A DNA stretch of 64,000 nucleotides from Streptomonospora mangrovi (GCF_027604915.1 NZ_JAJAQC010000024.1:1-64000), one strand, 5' to 3'. Counted from the first letter of the stretch, positions 50,590-59,617 are shown. Made by a program: numbers and translations. Notes: generated by a model not told the origin, from the letters alone.

Positions 50590-50825
50590 AGGTCAGAGCA
50601 CGCATCTGGGGCGAGGGCGGGGAGCACACACCGCAGGCGGCCCGGGGCGCTGTCGTGGCCGGTGATCAGTGCTCTACGTAGAGAATCTGAAGGGGAGCAC
50701 ATCCAAAAAAGCTCACCTTTATGACGTAGATTCCAAACCGCCCGAATTCGGACACGTCCGTCGAGCCACTCTCGGTGGAGGCTTCTCGACCCAGCACGAC
50801 ACACCCGCCCGACCGCGAAGACGCT
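50590..50825. repeat. long intergenic repeat, copy B
   Basis: This block and 56052-56255 are related: AGGTCAGaGC...GTCGTGGCCgGTGaTCAGTGC, then CTTTATGACGTAGATTCCAAACcGCCCGAAT, then GGAGGCTTCTCGACCCA. Both keep the stem CGAGCCxC...GxGG, with A-T in this copy and C-G in the other at one pair. CTCTACGTAGAG (50672-50683) is a perfect palindrome in this copy only. The whole gap 50425-51118 (694 bases) contains no credible gene; translation of either strand gives low-complexity frames. Confidence 0.6.
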
Positions 50826-51045
50826 CCCCTCCCCGGGGCGACACCAGGCGCGACCTGGGAGCATACCGCCCCGCCGGCCGCCGGCGGCGCCCCGGCGCCC
50901 CTCCCCCACCCCAGGGCGCCGACCCCCATCCTCCCCGGGGCGGCAGGTGCCACCCCACCCCCGTGGGACCGGTGAGGCGAGCCCGTCCTTCCTGCCGCAC
51001 TTCGGGTGGAGATGTCCCTCACGTGCAGGTGAGCATATTTTCCCC

Positions 51046-51074
51046 TTGTCCAGTAGGGAAAGGAGGATTAGCAT
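51046..51074 (+). promoter_or_regulatory. promoter of the TauE/SafE gene
   Basis: TTGTCC (51046-51051) and TAGCAT (51069-51074) with a 17-base spacer, 45 bases before the ATG, in an AT-rich patch. The interval before the ATG contains ACGGGAAG as a weak ribosome binding site. Confidence 0.6.
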
Positions 51075-51118
51075 CTCCACTGAACCGGTAGACAAACTTC
51101 GCAAACGGGAAGCCGCGC

Positions 51119-52108
51119 ATGCAGACCCTCGTCCTCCTCGCCCTTGTGGGCTTACTCGCCCAGTTGGTCGACGGCAGCCTCGGCATGGCCTACGGCGTCA
51201 CCTCGACCACACTGCTGCTGCTTGTCGGCACCAACCCCGCCGCCGCGTCGGCCACCGTCCACTTCGCCGAGATCGGCACCACGCTGGCCTCGGGTGTCTC
51301 CCACTGGCGACTGGGCAACGTCGACTGGAAGGTCGTCCGCCGCATCGCGCTCCCGGGTGCCGTCGGCGCGTTCGCCGGCGCCACCTTCCTCAGTTCGCTC
51401 TCCACCGAGGCCGCCGCCCCGATCATGGCCGGCATCCTGCTGGCGCTGGGCGCCTACGTCCTCGTGCGCTTCACCGCCTGGGGCATGCCCAAGGGCCGGC
51501 TCGGCAAGCCCGTGCGCCGCCGCTTCCTCACCCCGCTGGGCCTGGTCGGCGGGTTCCTCGACGCCACCGGCGGCGGCGGGTGGGGGCCGGTGGGCACCCC
51601 CGCGCTGCTGGCCAGCGGCCGCATCGAGCCGCGCAGGGTCATCGGCTCGATCGACACCAGCGAGTTCATCGTCGCCATCGCCGCCAGCGTCGGATTCCTC
51701 GTGGGCCTGGGCAGCGCCGGCGTCAACCTCCTCTGGGCTCTGGGCCTGCTCGTCGGCGGCGTGATCGCCGCACCCATCGCCGCCTGGATCGTCCGGCACG
51801 TGCCCTCACGCGTCCTGGGTTCGGCGGTGGGCGGCCTGATCGTCCTCACCAACGCCCGTACCCTGCTGGACGCCCTCTCCACGGCACCCGCCCTGCGGAC
51901 GGTCGTCTACGTGGTCCTCGCCCTGGTGTGGGCGGGCGCCATCGCCTGGTCGGTGCGCGCCCACCTGATCGAGCGCCGCAGCGAAGCCGCCGCCGCGACC
52001 CCCGAACCCGACCCCGAGCCCCCGGCCCCGGCCGAGGCCGCCCCGGCCGCCGAGGCCGACACCCCCGCGCGCCCAACCTCCCCCGCTCCCTCCGCCACGC
52101 TGGACTGA
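51119..52108 (+). CDS. TauE/SafE-family anion exporter
   Basis: A 329-residue membrane protein with eight helices in two related halves. The first half carries LVDGSLGMAYGVTSTTLLLL and ATVHFAEIGTTLASGVSHWR; the second GLVGGFLDATGGGGWGPVGT, the paired G-rich signature of TauE/SafE (DUF81) exporters of sulfite or sulfoacetate. A Pro/Ala/Glu-rich tail (about 285-329) is cytoplasmic. Promoter directly upstream, hairpin 52180-52213 downstream. Substrate is inferred from family only. Confidence 0.92.
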   Translation: MQTLVLLALVGLLAQLVDGSLGMAYGVTSTTLLLLVGTNPAAASATVHFAEIGTTLASGVSHWRLGNVDWKVVRRIALPGAVGAFAGATFLSSLSTEAAAPIMAGILLALGAYVLVRFTAWGMPKGRLGKPVRRRFLTPLGLVGGFLDATGGGGWGPVGTPALLASGRIEPRRVIGSIDTSEFIVAIAASVGFLVGLGSAGVNLLWALGLLVGGVIAAPIAAWIVRHVPSRVLGSAVGGLIVLTNARTLLDALSTAPALRTVVYVVLALVWAGAIAWSVRAHLIERRSEAAAATPEPDPEPPAPAEAAPAAEADTPARPTSPAPSATLD

Positions 52109-52179
52109 GCCGCCGAACCGACGCGCCCCGGCGCGTCCCCCGCTCCGCCCGGCAGCGCGGGTCCGGGCGGGGCACCCGG

Positions 52180-52213
52180 GAGGGCGGCGCGGCCCCACGG
52201 CCACGCCGCCCTC
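52180..52213 (+). terminator. terminator after the exporter gene
   Basis: GAGGGCGGCG pairs with CGCCGCCCTC; inside, GGCC pairs with GGCC around CCAC. It lies 72 bases after the exporter stop; a smaller GACGCG/CGCGTC stem (52120-52137) comes first. Confidence 0.65.
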
Positions 52214-52305
52214 CACCCGTTTCACCGGCGCCCCACCACGGCCATCGGCACAACGCCAGGAGCGTAGGCTGACCGCCGTCGCCCGCGACCGTGGAGGAGC
52301 CGCCG

Positions 52306-52773
52306 ATGCCCGCCGACGACCCGACACTCGCGCGGATCGGCCAAGGGGTGGACCTGCACCACCGCCAGGGCCGACGCGAGGCCGCGCGCGACCTGTTCGC
52401 GCGGATCTGGGATGACATCGGCGGTGAGAGCGGCGACCCGCTGCATGTCTGCGTCCTCGCCCACTCCATGGCCGACGTGCAGGACGACGTGCGCGAAGAG
52501 CTGACGTGGGACCTGCGCGCGCTCGCCGCCGTCGAGCACATCACCGACGACCGCGTGGCGCAGGCCGGCGTGCCGCTGCCGGTGGCGGGGCTGCTCCCGT
52601 CGCTGCACCTGAACCTCGGCGAGTGCTACCGCAAACTGGGCGATCTCAACCGCGCCCGCGGCCACCTGCACCAGGCCCGAGCGCACATGGGCGCACTCGG
52701 CGGCGACGACTACGCGCAGCTCATCCGGAGCGGACTGGAACGACTGGCACGGCAGTTGGCCGAGCCGTCCTGA
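52306..52773 (+). CDS. TPR-like small helical protein
   Basis: A 155-residue protein of helical hairpins resembling tetratricopeptide repeats: IGQGVDLHHRQGRREAARDL, then LHVCVLAHSMADVQDDVREE, and at the C-terminus LLPSLHLNLGECYRKLGDLN. Actinobacteria encode many such short proteins, often annotated as TPR proteins of unknown role. GGAGGAG precedes ATG 52306. It stands between the exporter terminator and a convergent nucleotidyltransferase-like gene. Confidence 0.75.
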   Translation: MPADDPTLARIGQGVDLHHRQGRREAARDLFARIWDDIGGESGDPLHVCVLAHSMADVQDDVREELTWDLRALAAVEHITDDRVAQAGVPLPVAGLLPSLHLNLGECYRKLGDLNRARGHLHQARAHMGALGGDDYAQLIRSGLERLARQLAEPS

Positions 52774-52873
52774 CGCACCCACCGAAGGCGGCCACAGGGG
52801 CATCAACGAGAGACCCGATGACCACCCACCCGGACGACCCACCGCCGCACCCTCCGCCCCATCGCCCCGCCAG

Positions 52874-53986
52874 TCAGCCCGCGAGCGCGTCCAGGCGGTC
52901 GAGTTCGCGGCACGCGGAGTCGTACTGGGCCGAACTCACCAGCGGCCGCCCGGCGAGCAGGTAGTCGCCCACCGGGGTGAGCAGCAGCGTGCCCTCGTCG
53001 AAATCCCTCAGCCGCACCCGCTGCCAGTCCTCGCGCCCGGCCTCCACCGACCGCAGCGGCAGCCCGTGAATCGGGAGGCCGCCCGCCCGGCTCTGCGGGG
53101 TCTCCCCGTTTCCGCCCTCCCAGGCCGCCGCCAGCGCCATCCCGTGGGCCTCGGCCTCCTCGCGGCGCTGGACCTCGCGGTCGGCGGCGTCGGCGATGAG
53201 GTAGCGCAACTCCTCCAGCGGTCCCAGCTCGGCGCGCGAGCCGGCGTAGTGCAGCAACTCCACCACCTCGGGCTCCATGTGCAGCCCGGCCATCTGCTCG
53301 GCGACCGCCTCGGGGCCGGGCGCGCAGTCGGCGCCGGCCAGGGCGAACATGTCCATGGCGTCCCTGGGGCCGAAAGGCCGCTGGAACCGCTCCTCGGCCA
53401 CGGCGAGCAGCCCGGCGGTCCACGGGTGCTCGGGGAGCCGGGTGCGCGGCACGACGGTGCGGAAGTTGCCCGGAAGCGCCGCCGTGCGGATCTCGACCAG
53501 GTGGGGGCCGTCGAGCAGCGGGTCCAGCGAGGGCCAGTGCAGCACCGCCGACACGTGCCGGTGGTCGGAGCCCATGAGGCAGACGTCGATGCGCTGCACC
53601 GGCCGCTCCCGCCGCACCCGGCGCACCGCCCGCCACAGCGAGGGCTCGTCGGCCACGGCGAGTTCGAGGTCGCCCACGGGCCGCAGCAGGCCGTCGGGGT
53701 ACAGCTCCCCCAGCGCCGGACCCTTGAGGACGCGGCAGCCGACCTCGGCCGCCAGGACGCGGTGCAGGCCCCGGTAGTCCTCGGCCCGGCGGCGCGCCCG
53801 GCGTAGTTCGTCGCGCGCGCCACTGCCCAGCGGGTGGCCGTCGCGGTGCAGGATGGACAGCAGCAGGTGCGGCAGGTTGGGCGCGGTGGCGCGCGCGGCC
53901 GCCATGAGGTCCGCCAGATCGTCCTCCTCGGCGTCGAGGCAGAGCCGGAACAGCTCAAGGTCGATCTGCGGTGCGGATTCGCTCAT
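52874..53986 (-). CDS. PF14907-like nucleotidyltransferase
   Basis: A 370-residue protein related to the uncharacterised nucleotidyltransferase family NTP_transf_5. The conserved block is CRVLKGPALGELYPDGLLRP then VGDLELAV, matching the family's KGxALxxLYP...R..GDxD. The last acidic residue is Glu rather than Asp (DLE for DID). A histidine-rich part DHRHVSAVLHW and the helical middle LLAVAEERFQRPFGPRDAM follow. Family members occur in RiPP and surface-polysaccharide clusters; no precursor peptide or maturation enzyme lies near. GAAGGAAAC precedes ATG 53986. Confidence 0.7.
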   Translation of the reverse strand: MSESAPQIDLELFRLCLDAEEDDLADLMAAARATAPNLPHLLLSILHRDGHPLGSGARDELRRARRRAEDYRGLHRVLAAEVGCRVLKGPALGELYPDGLLRPVGDLELAVADEPSLWRAVRRVRRERPVQRIDVCLMGSDHRHVSAVLHWPSLDPLLDGPHLVEIRTAALPGNFRTVVPRTRLPEHPWTAGLLAVAEERFQRPFGPRDAMDMFALAGADCAPGPEAVAEQMAGLHMEPEVVELLHYAGSRAELGPLEELRYLIADAADREVQRREEAEAHGMALAAAWEGGNGETPQSRAGGLPIHGLPLRSVEAGREDWQRVRLRDFDEGTLLLTPVGDYLLAGRPLVSSAQYDSACRELDRLDALAG

Positions 53987-54542
53987 GTACCTGTTTCCTT
54001 CGCCGGTCGGCGCCCGTTCACCGCATCGCGGGACGAGCCCCGACGCCGCGCCGCCGAGGCGGCACTCCGAACGCGCCGACACACGAGGGTGGGCGCCGAC
54101 GCCAACCGGATGGGGCATTTTCCCATTGGCCACGCTAACCAGACATACAGTGATCCGTATGGCGCCGCCCTTTTCCGTCCGCTACAGACAATAATCAAAT
54201 CACAACGCAACGCGCAACCTCTTGACCACATCGCGCCATTGTCTGGGGTCACCATTCACGGTGTACCGGAAAACAGGGGCGCCCGTTGCGTGCTCGCCGA
54301 TATATGCGTGTGTTCCTTCGCGCGCGCAGGCCGCCAATTGCCGTGGAAAACGTCGGGCGGGCGAGCGCCGCGCGCAATTGCGCATTCCCCCGGCCCGCCC
54401 AGCCCGTCCGGCGCGGTCCGCGCGGCCGGCGCCGATCCGGGCGCGCCGCAGAACGCGCCTCCCGGCGGACGGCCGCCCCGCCCGGTTGGGAAGAATGGCC
54501 GTGACCGCCACCGGGGCCGCACCACCGGAGAGGAGCCACCGC
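53987..54542. other. 556-base gene-free, AT-richer gap
   Basis: Between two divergent genes. About 54095-54330 is close to 50% A+T, far richer than the window. It carries many promoter-like words in both directions (TTGACC at 54221-54226 on plus; TACAGT at 54146-54151). Short frames here use rare A/T-ending codons and are not believable genes. It looks like a regulatory region or an old insertion scar. Confidence 0.45.
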
Positions 54543-55445
54543 ATGGGGCTGAGGACGGGACTTCTGGGCACGGGCTACTGGGCCAGGGAGACGCAGGGCG
54601 CCGCGCTGGCCGCCCATCCCGACGTCGACCTGGTGGGAGTGTGGGGGCGCGACGCCGGGCGCGCCCAGGCGCTGGCCGACCACCTCGACACGCGGGCCTA
54701 CACCGACGCCGACGTCCTGATCGGCGACGTCGACGCCGTGGCCGTGGCGCTGCCGCCCGACGTCCAGGCCGAACTCGCCCTGCGCGCGGCGCGGGCGGGG
54801 CGCCACCTGCTGCTGGACAAGCCCGTGGCGCTGTCGGGCGACGCGGCCGCCGCGCTCGCCGCCGAGGCCGGGCGGCGGGGCCTCGCCTCGGTCGTGTTCT
54901 TCACGATGCGCTTCTCCGCCGCCATGGACGCGTTCCTGCGGGAGACGGCGGCCACCGGCGGCTGGACCGGCGCGCAGGCCACCCTGCTGGCCGACGCGCT
55001 GCGGCCGGGCAGCCCCTATGCGAACTCGCCGTGGCGGCGGCGCAAGGGCGGGCTGTGGGACATCGGCCCGCACGCGCTGTCGCTGCTGCTTCCGGTACTG
55101 GGGCCGGTGGCCGAGGCCACGGCCGTCGCCGGACCGAACGCCACCACGCACGCGCTGCTGCGCCACGAGGGCGGCGCGGTGAGCGCGCTGGCCCTCACCT
55201 TGGACGCGGCGAGCGCGGGCCGCCGCTGGGAGTTCGTGTTCCACGGCGAGCACGGCGTGGTGTCGCCGCCCAAGGACGCGCAGACACCGGTGGCGGCGTT
55301 CACCGCCGCGATCGACGAACTGCGCAAGACGCTGTCGGGCGGCGGGCCGAGCGCGTTGGACATCGGTTTCGGCTGCGAGGTCGTACGCGTACTGGAGGCG
55401 GCGGAACGCGCGGTGACCGAGCGCCGCACGGTGGCGGTGGAGTGA
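54543..55445 (+). CDS. Gfo/Idh/MocA-type oxidoreductase
   Basis: A 300-residue NAD(P)-dependent oxidoreductase. The Rossmann motif is TGLLGTGYWARETQGAALAA; the EKP-like motif is LLLDKPVALSGDAAAAL, with Asp for Glu; VVFFTMRFSAAMDAFLRE and GLWDIGPHALSLLLPVLG (catalytic Asp-His region, DIGPH) are conserved. Substrate class is sugars or inositols; neighbours give no hint. AGGAG precedes ATG 54543; ATG 54495 is a less likely start. Confidence 0.88.
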   Translation: MGLRTGLLGTGYWARETQGAALAAHPDVDLVGVWGRDAGRAQALADHLDTRAYTDADVLIGDVDAVAVALPPDVQAELALRAARAGRHLLLDKPVALSGDAAAALAAEAGRRGLASVVFFTMRFSAAMDAFLRETAATGGWTGAQATLLADALRPGSPYANSPWRRRKGGLWDIGPHALSLLLPVLGPVAEATAVAGPNATTHALLRHEGGAVSALALTLDAASAGRRWEFVFHGEHGVVSPPKDAQTPVAAFTAAIDELRKTLSGGGPSALDIGFGCEVVRVLEAAERAVTERRTVAVE

Positions 55446-57163
55446 TAAGCGCCCGCACATTGCTGAACCGAATTCAGTACTGGTGAAAACGAGAAGTGCG
55501 AAGTGCGGGGACAGCAGCCGCGTTTCTGTTCGCTCCCCAGCCAGGTGGGGAACGGCCGCAGGAAGGACGCGCGCGGCGTTGCACGAAGACCGCTCGTTTC
55601 GGTGACGGCTGCGCGGCGCGGCCGACCCGCACGGATGCCGCATGCGGAGCACGTCCGCGCGGAGTAAAAGCGCGGCCGGTCGCCGGACCGTTCCGGAGAC
55701 GGTCGCGCCCACCACTCCGCCATCCCCCCGCCTCCGCCCACCCGTGGCCTGCCCTTCCGCCCCGCTGTGGGAGGGCCGGCCACGCACACACCGCAGGGCG
55801 CCTCAGGCCGGGCAGGACGGCGAGCAGGCGAAGCGCCGCCCGCCTCCGCCCCGTGGGGGCAAGGCCACTCGTCCACGACCCGGGAGCCGCCTGCTGCCTG
55901 CCGCGCCATGCGCAGGGCCGGACGCGCTGCCATCCCGACATCCACCGCGCGCGCTCCCGCGCCGCCGCGACCACCTCGGCCTCCGCGCGGCACGCCCACC
56001 CGGGTGTCTCGCGCGCGGGCCAGCGCGGCGGCCGTGATGCCGAAAACTCCCAGGTCAGTGCGCGCCGGAGGCGACCCGGAGCGCCGTCGTGGCCAGTGGT
56101 CAGTGCCTTGGGTGAAGGGTTCGGCGGAATGGGATGTCAAAAAACTCGCCTTTATGACGTAGATTCCAAACTGCCCGAATCGGACGCGCCCACCCGAGCC
56201 CCCCTTAGGGGAGGCTTCTCGACCCATCCCGACACCCTCGCCTCGCCGCGAAGGCAACCCCGCCCCGGCCCCTGCACGGGACACCCGGACGGCCAACCGC
56301 CGTCCCGCCGGGTCGAGACCGTCTCATCCCGCGCCTCGACCGTCCCTGCGCAGTGACGCGGCCCGGCCGTCGCCCGCCTGGGCCGAGCCACCCGGCACCG
56401 AAGTCCACCAGACAGCTACCCTCCCCCCGGCCCGCGAGGGACTGCCGCACCGGCCCCGGGCCGCGTACTGCCATACCTCCGCGACTGTCGCGGTCTTCGC
56501 GCGGGACGCCCGACCGGACGGCCACCGTCCCGTCAGCACGAGACCTCACTCCTTGAGCGCCCGGACCGTCTCGCTCAGGGCGATGGGACGACCACCACGC
56601 TCCTCCCCCGCCTCGGCGGCGGCTTGTCTCCCACCTGACGGCGAAGCCCACCCGGCGGCCCGCATATGGACCGGGAGTGGTTGCCGCGTCGGCCCGGGGC
56701 CGCGCGCGCTTCCGTCTTGCGGCCCTTGCACCGGCGCCCGGCGAGCCGTGTTGCCGGCGGCGCCCGCCACCGGGGTCTCTCCTGAGGTGATGATGTGGCC
56801 CGACCGGCGCGGCCCTCACCTCTCAGCGGCGACCTGTCGCACACCCGAAAGGCCCTCTGAACAGCGAAAACAGGGACGCCGCCCCCGGTCTCCCTCCTGC
56901 GCTCCGCGCGGACCTGCCCGGCCTTCGGCAGCGCCTTGCTTGGGAAATCGCTTTCGCCATTCCCGGGCGCGCTTTCGCCGTCCCCGTCTCGGGGCGGCCC
57001 GGCGTTTCTGCGTGCTCCTCGGTGCGAAATCCGGTAGTGCGCGCCGCCCTCGAATTGCGGCGCCGCGCGTCCCGCCGTCGCCATTCGCGACTTTCCCGTG
57101 CCCGGTCCACGGCGGGCGCGGTCCAATACCCGACGCGGGAAATGTCGGCGTCGCCGGGTTTCA
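55446..57163. other. 1.7-kb gene-free island
   Basis: Nothing here reads as a gene on either strand: all long frames are low-complexity and lack start signals and codon bias. CTGAA-CCGAA-TTCAG lies just after the oxidoreductase (about 55463-55477). The repeat copy C lies at 56052-56255. Downstream, two related blocks, ACACCCGGACGGCCAACCGCCGTCCCG near 56281 and CGACCGGACGGCCACCGTCCCG near 56511, each followed by a GAGACC word, suggest a second small repeat. It may be RNA-coding, regulatory, or decayed genes. Confidence 0.5.
56052..56255. repeat. long intergenic repeat, copy C
   Basis: Contains AGGTCAGTGCGCGCC, GTCGTGGCCAGTGGTCAGTGC, CTTTATGACGTAGATTCCAAAC and GGAGGCTTCTCGACCCA in the same order and spacing as copy B, diverging after CCGCGAAG. 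The stem CGAGCCCCCC-TTA-GGGG has C-G at the pair that is A-T in copy B. Confidence 0.6.
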
Positions 57164-58075
57164 TCACGCGGGTGTGCGGCGGGCCGAGCGGCGAAGCATG
57201 TCCACCATGGCCGGCACCGGCGCGGGCGGGCGGCGGCGGTGGACCAGTGAGATCTCCCGCGCGAGACGCACGCCCGCCAGGGGGCGCGCCACCCAGCCGC
57301 CGGAGGGCGCGGCGTCCAGGATCATGCGGGGCACCAGCCCGATCCCCACGCCGGCGCGGATCAGCGCCAGCATCACCTCGTAGTCGCGCGTCTCGTAGGC
57401 CACGGTCACCTGCACGCCCTCGGCCTCGGCGGCGGCCTCCAGCGCCACCCGGTTGGAGATCCCGGGGGCGCCGCAGATCCACTCCTCCCCCGTGAGGTCG
57501 GCCAGCCGCCGGGGCGCGCCCGCAGCCGGGTGCCCCTCGGGCAGGACCAGCAGCAGCGGGTCGACCAGGATCCGCTCGCGGTGCAGCCCCGTGGCCGCCG
57601 GCGGGTCGACACCCGGGTAGCGGTGGGTGATGAGCAGGTCGAGTTCGCCGGAGGTCACCAGGCCGAAGCCGTCGGGCGGCTCGACGTCGGTCAGGGACAG
57701 CCGCACCTGGGGGTGCGCCCGGCCGAAGGCGGCGAGCGCGCCGGGCACCAGGTGCTTGCCGGCGCTGGTGAAGGCGCCCAGCGACAGCCGCGTGGGGGCC
57801 TCCCCCGCCGCCGCCCGCACCGCCGCCTCGGCGTCGCGCAGCTCCCCCACCACGCGTTCGCCGTAGGCCAGCAGCACCCGCCCGGCGCGGGTGAGCCGCA
57901 CCCCGCTGCGGGAGCGCTCGACCAGCACGCACCCGAGTTCGCGCTCCAGCTTGGTGAGCTGCTGGGACAGCGCCGGCGCGGTGAAGGACATGCGCTCGGC
58001 GGCGGCGGTGATGGAGCCCGCGTGGGCGATCTCGACCAGCACGCGGACCCGGTCGGCGTCGAGCACGGCAGCCAC
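57164..58075 (-). CDS. LysR-family regulator
   Basis: A 303-residue LysR protein. The winged helix-turn-helix is ARAGSITAAAERMSFTAPAL-like (AHAGSITAAAERMSF, then TAPALSQQLTKLERELGCVL), and the effector domain begins near residue 95 with TRLSLGAFTSAGKHLVPGAL. A GTG at 58075 or 58066 begins the protein. It is divergent from the threonine dehydratase gene, with a LysR-type box in the spacer, and so most probably controls it. Confidence 0.93.
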   Translation of the reverse strand: MAAVLDADRVRVLVEIAHAGSITAAAERMSFTAPALSQQLTKLERELGCVLVERSRSGVRLTRAGRVLLAYGERVVGELRDAEAAVRAAAGEAPTRLSLGAFTSAGKHLVPGALAAFGRAHPQVRLSLTDVEPPDGFGLVTSGELDLLITHRYPGVDPPAATGLHRERILVDPLLLVLPEGHPAAGAPRRLADLTGEEWICGAPGISNRVALEAAAEAEGVQVTVAYETRDYEVMLALIRAGVGIGLVPRMILDAAPSGGWVARPLAGVRLAREISLVHRRRPPAPVPAMVDMLRRSARRTPA

Positions 58076-58120
58076 CCGCCTTCGCGCGCCCCGGCCAGCC
58101 CCCGGGCCGACCCAAGCAGC

Positions 58121-58158
58121 GCTTAATCATCGTTAGCAATGCCAACTTTAACTTAAGC
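58121..58158. promoter_or_regulatory. LysR operator
   Basis: GTTAGC-AAT-GCCAAC (58132-58146) is an inverted repeat with one mismatch and contains T-N11-A (58133-58145). It is nested in GCTTAA (58121-58126) and TTAAGC (58153-58158). The AT-rich block covers the divergent promoters of the LysR and dehydratase genes. Confidence 0.65.
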
Positions 58159-58181
58159 CCCGGGAGGGGCAGGGTGAAGAC

Positions 58182-59111
58182 ATGAGTACTCCCAGCGCCG
58201 CCACCGCCGCCCTGCCGACGCCCGCCGACGTCGCCGACGCCGCCCGCCGCATCGCCCCCTACGCCCGCCGGACGCCGGTGCTCTCGGCCACCGTGGACGG
58301 CCGTCCGCTGTCCCTGAAGCTGGAGCACTTGCAGACCACCGGCGCCTTCAAGCTGCGCGGGGCGCTGAACGCGCTGCTGGCCGCCGACCGGCCGGCGCGC
58401 GTGGTCACGGCCTCCGGCGGCAACCACGGCCTGGGGGTGGCCACGGCGGCGCGGATGCTGGGCGTGGAGGCGCTGGTCTACGTCCCTGAGACCGTGCCCG
58501 AGGTCAAGGCGCGCCGCCTGGAGGAGTCGGGGGCCGAACTCGTGCGCGTGGGCGCCCATTACGCCGAGGCCGCCGAGGCGGCGGTGGCCCGCGCCCGCGC
58601 CGAAGGGCTGCGCTACCTGCACGCCTACGACGACCCCGACGTGGTCGCCGGGCAGGGCACGATCGGCGCGGAGATCGCCGAGGACGCCCCGCAGTGCGAC
58701 GCGATCGCGGTGGCCGTGGGCGGCGGCGGGCTGGTGGCCGGCGTCCGGCTGGGCGCCGGGGACCGCACGGTGACGGCGGTGGAGCCCGAGGGCTGCCGGT
58801 CCATGCACGCGGCCCTGGCGGCGGGCGAGCCGGTGGCCACGCCGGTGGACTCGGTGGCCTCCTCGGCGCTGGGGGCGGCGCGGATGGGTGATGTGCCCTT
58901 CGCGGTGCTGCGCCGCAACCCGGTGGCCACGGCGCTGGTGACCGACGCGGAGATCGTCGCCGCGCGCGACCGCCTGTGGGAGGAGTTCCGCATCGCGGCC
59001 GAACCGGCGGCGGCGGTCCCCTTCGCCGCGTGGCTGGCCGGGCGGGTGCCCGGCGCCCACGTCTGCCTGGTCGTCTGCGGCGCCAACGCCGACTGGACCC
59101 CGGGCCGCTAG
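58182..59111 (+). CDS. threonine/serine dehydratase (PLP-dependent)
   Basis: A 309-residue fold-type II PLP enzyme. The Schiff-base Lys lies in TGAFKLRGALNAL, the substrate loop is ASGGNHGLGVATAARML, and the phosphate-binding glycines are AVGGGGLVAGVRLG. The C-terminal regulatory ACT domain of biosynthetic IlvA is missing, so it is of the catabolic or single-domain type (also possible: a serine racemase-like enzyme). It deaminates threonine or serine to 2-oxo acids. Regulated by the divergent LysR protein. Confidence 0.92.
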   Translation: MSTPSAATAALPTPADVADAARRIAPYARRTPVLSATVDGRPLSLKLEHLQTTGAFKLRGALNALLAADRPARVVTASGGNHGLGVATAARMLGVEALVYVPETVPEVKARRLEESGAELVRVGAHYAEAAEAAVARARAEGLRYLHAYDDPDVVAGQGTIGAEIAEDAPQCDAIAVAVGGGGLVAGVRLGAGDRTVTAVEPEGCRSMHAALAAGEPVATPVDSVASSALGAARMGDVPFAVLRRNPVATALVTDAEIVAARDRLWEEFRIAAEPAAAVPFAAWLAGRVPGAHVCLVVCGANADWTPGR

Positions 59112-59617
59112 CCCGGCCGAGGCCGTCCCCGGCGGGGCCGGGGCGCGTCTTCCATGGATACTCGCCCTACCGCGCGGCCGCGTCGGGTAGGGATTCTCGG
59201 TCTCGCTGCGTCGTCGGTCGACAGGGAACCGCCCTGACTCCCTCCTCCCCCGGCCTTGCGGGAGCGGCGCCGGTCCCTGTCCGCTGCCCCGCGCGGGGCG
59301 CACGCGAGAGCGCCGCTCGCTACGGGCGATCCCATGAAACACCCTCAGCGGCCCGGCCGCCCCGGCCAACGCCCGGAGTTTCGAGGTTCCCGAGACTCCT
59401 GGAGCGCCCGAAGCCCTCGGCGGCGGGGCGGGCTGCGGCGTGCGCGTATGATCACCGAGTCCCCCGGTTGCGCCCCTGCTGCGGCATGGATCCGCACGCG
59501 CGGCGTGCGCGGGGATCGGTGCCGCCCGCCGGGTGGACGCGCTCCCCGCGTGGTCCGCCCGGCGCCGCCGGTACTACATTGTGCGGGGCGTTGGGCGCGA
59601 GACTCGGGGGAGACGGC
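59112..59617 (+). other. 506-base gap with terminator 59127-59143
   Basis: CCCCGGC-GGG-GCCGGGG (59127-59143) is a seven-base-pair hairpin 16 bases after the dehydratase stop. The rest is GC-rich with no credible frame. TACATT near 59574 is a possible -10 box for the acyltransferase downstream. Nothing else is seen. Confidence 0.5.

Noticed and set aside
50669-51091. Protein-coding reading of repeat copies B and C (shared peptide LYDVDSK and, on the other strand, LESTS at a stop)
   Set aside because: The shared peptides follow from DNA identity; flanking residues are low complexity, the two copies contain compensating indels, and a base-paired stem covaries, which fits RNA better than protein.
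52874-53986. Lasso or lanthipeptide cluster suggested by the PF14907-like gene
   Set aside because: No precursor, leader peptidase, cyclase or dehydratase gene lies within 10 kb on either side.
54159-54194. 12-codon mini-ORF MAPPFSVRYRQ as a possible leader peptide with an R-x-R motif
   Set aside because: The next gene on that strand starts about 350 bases downstream and is a plain oxidoreductase; no attenuator structure or well-spaced promoter supports it.
53983-54255. 90-codon minus-strand frame whose stop overlaps the nucleotidyltransferase start as ATGA
   Set aside because: The overlap looked like coupling, but the codons often end in A or T (TTG, ATT, AAA, TGT), unlike every real gene here, and there is no ribosome binding site or recognisable product.
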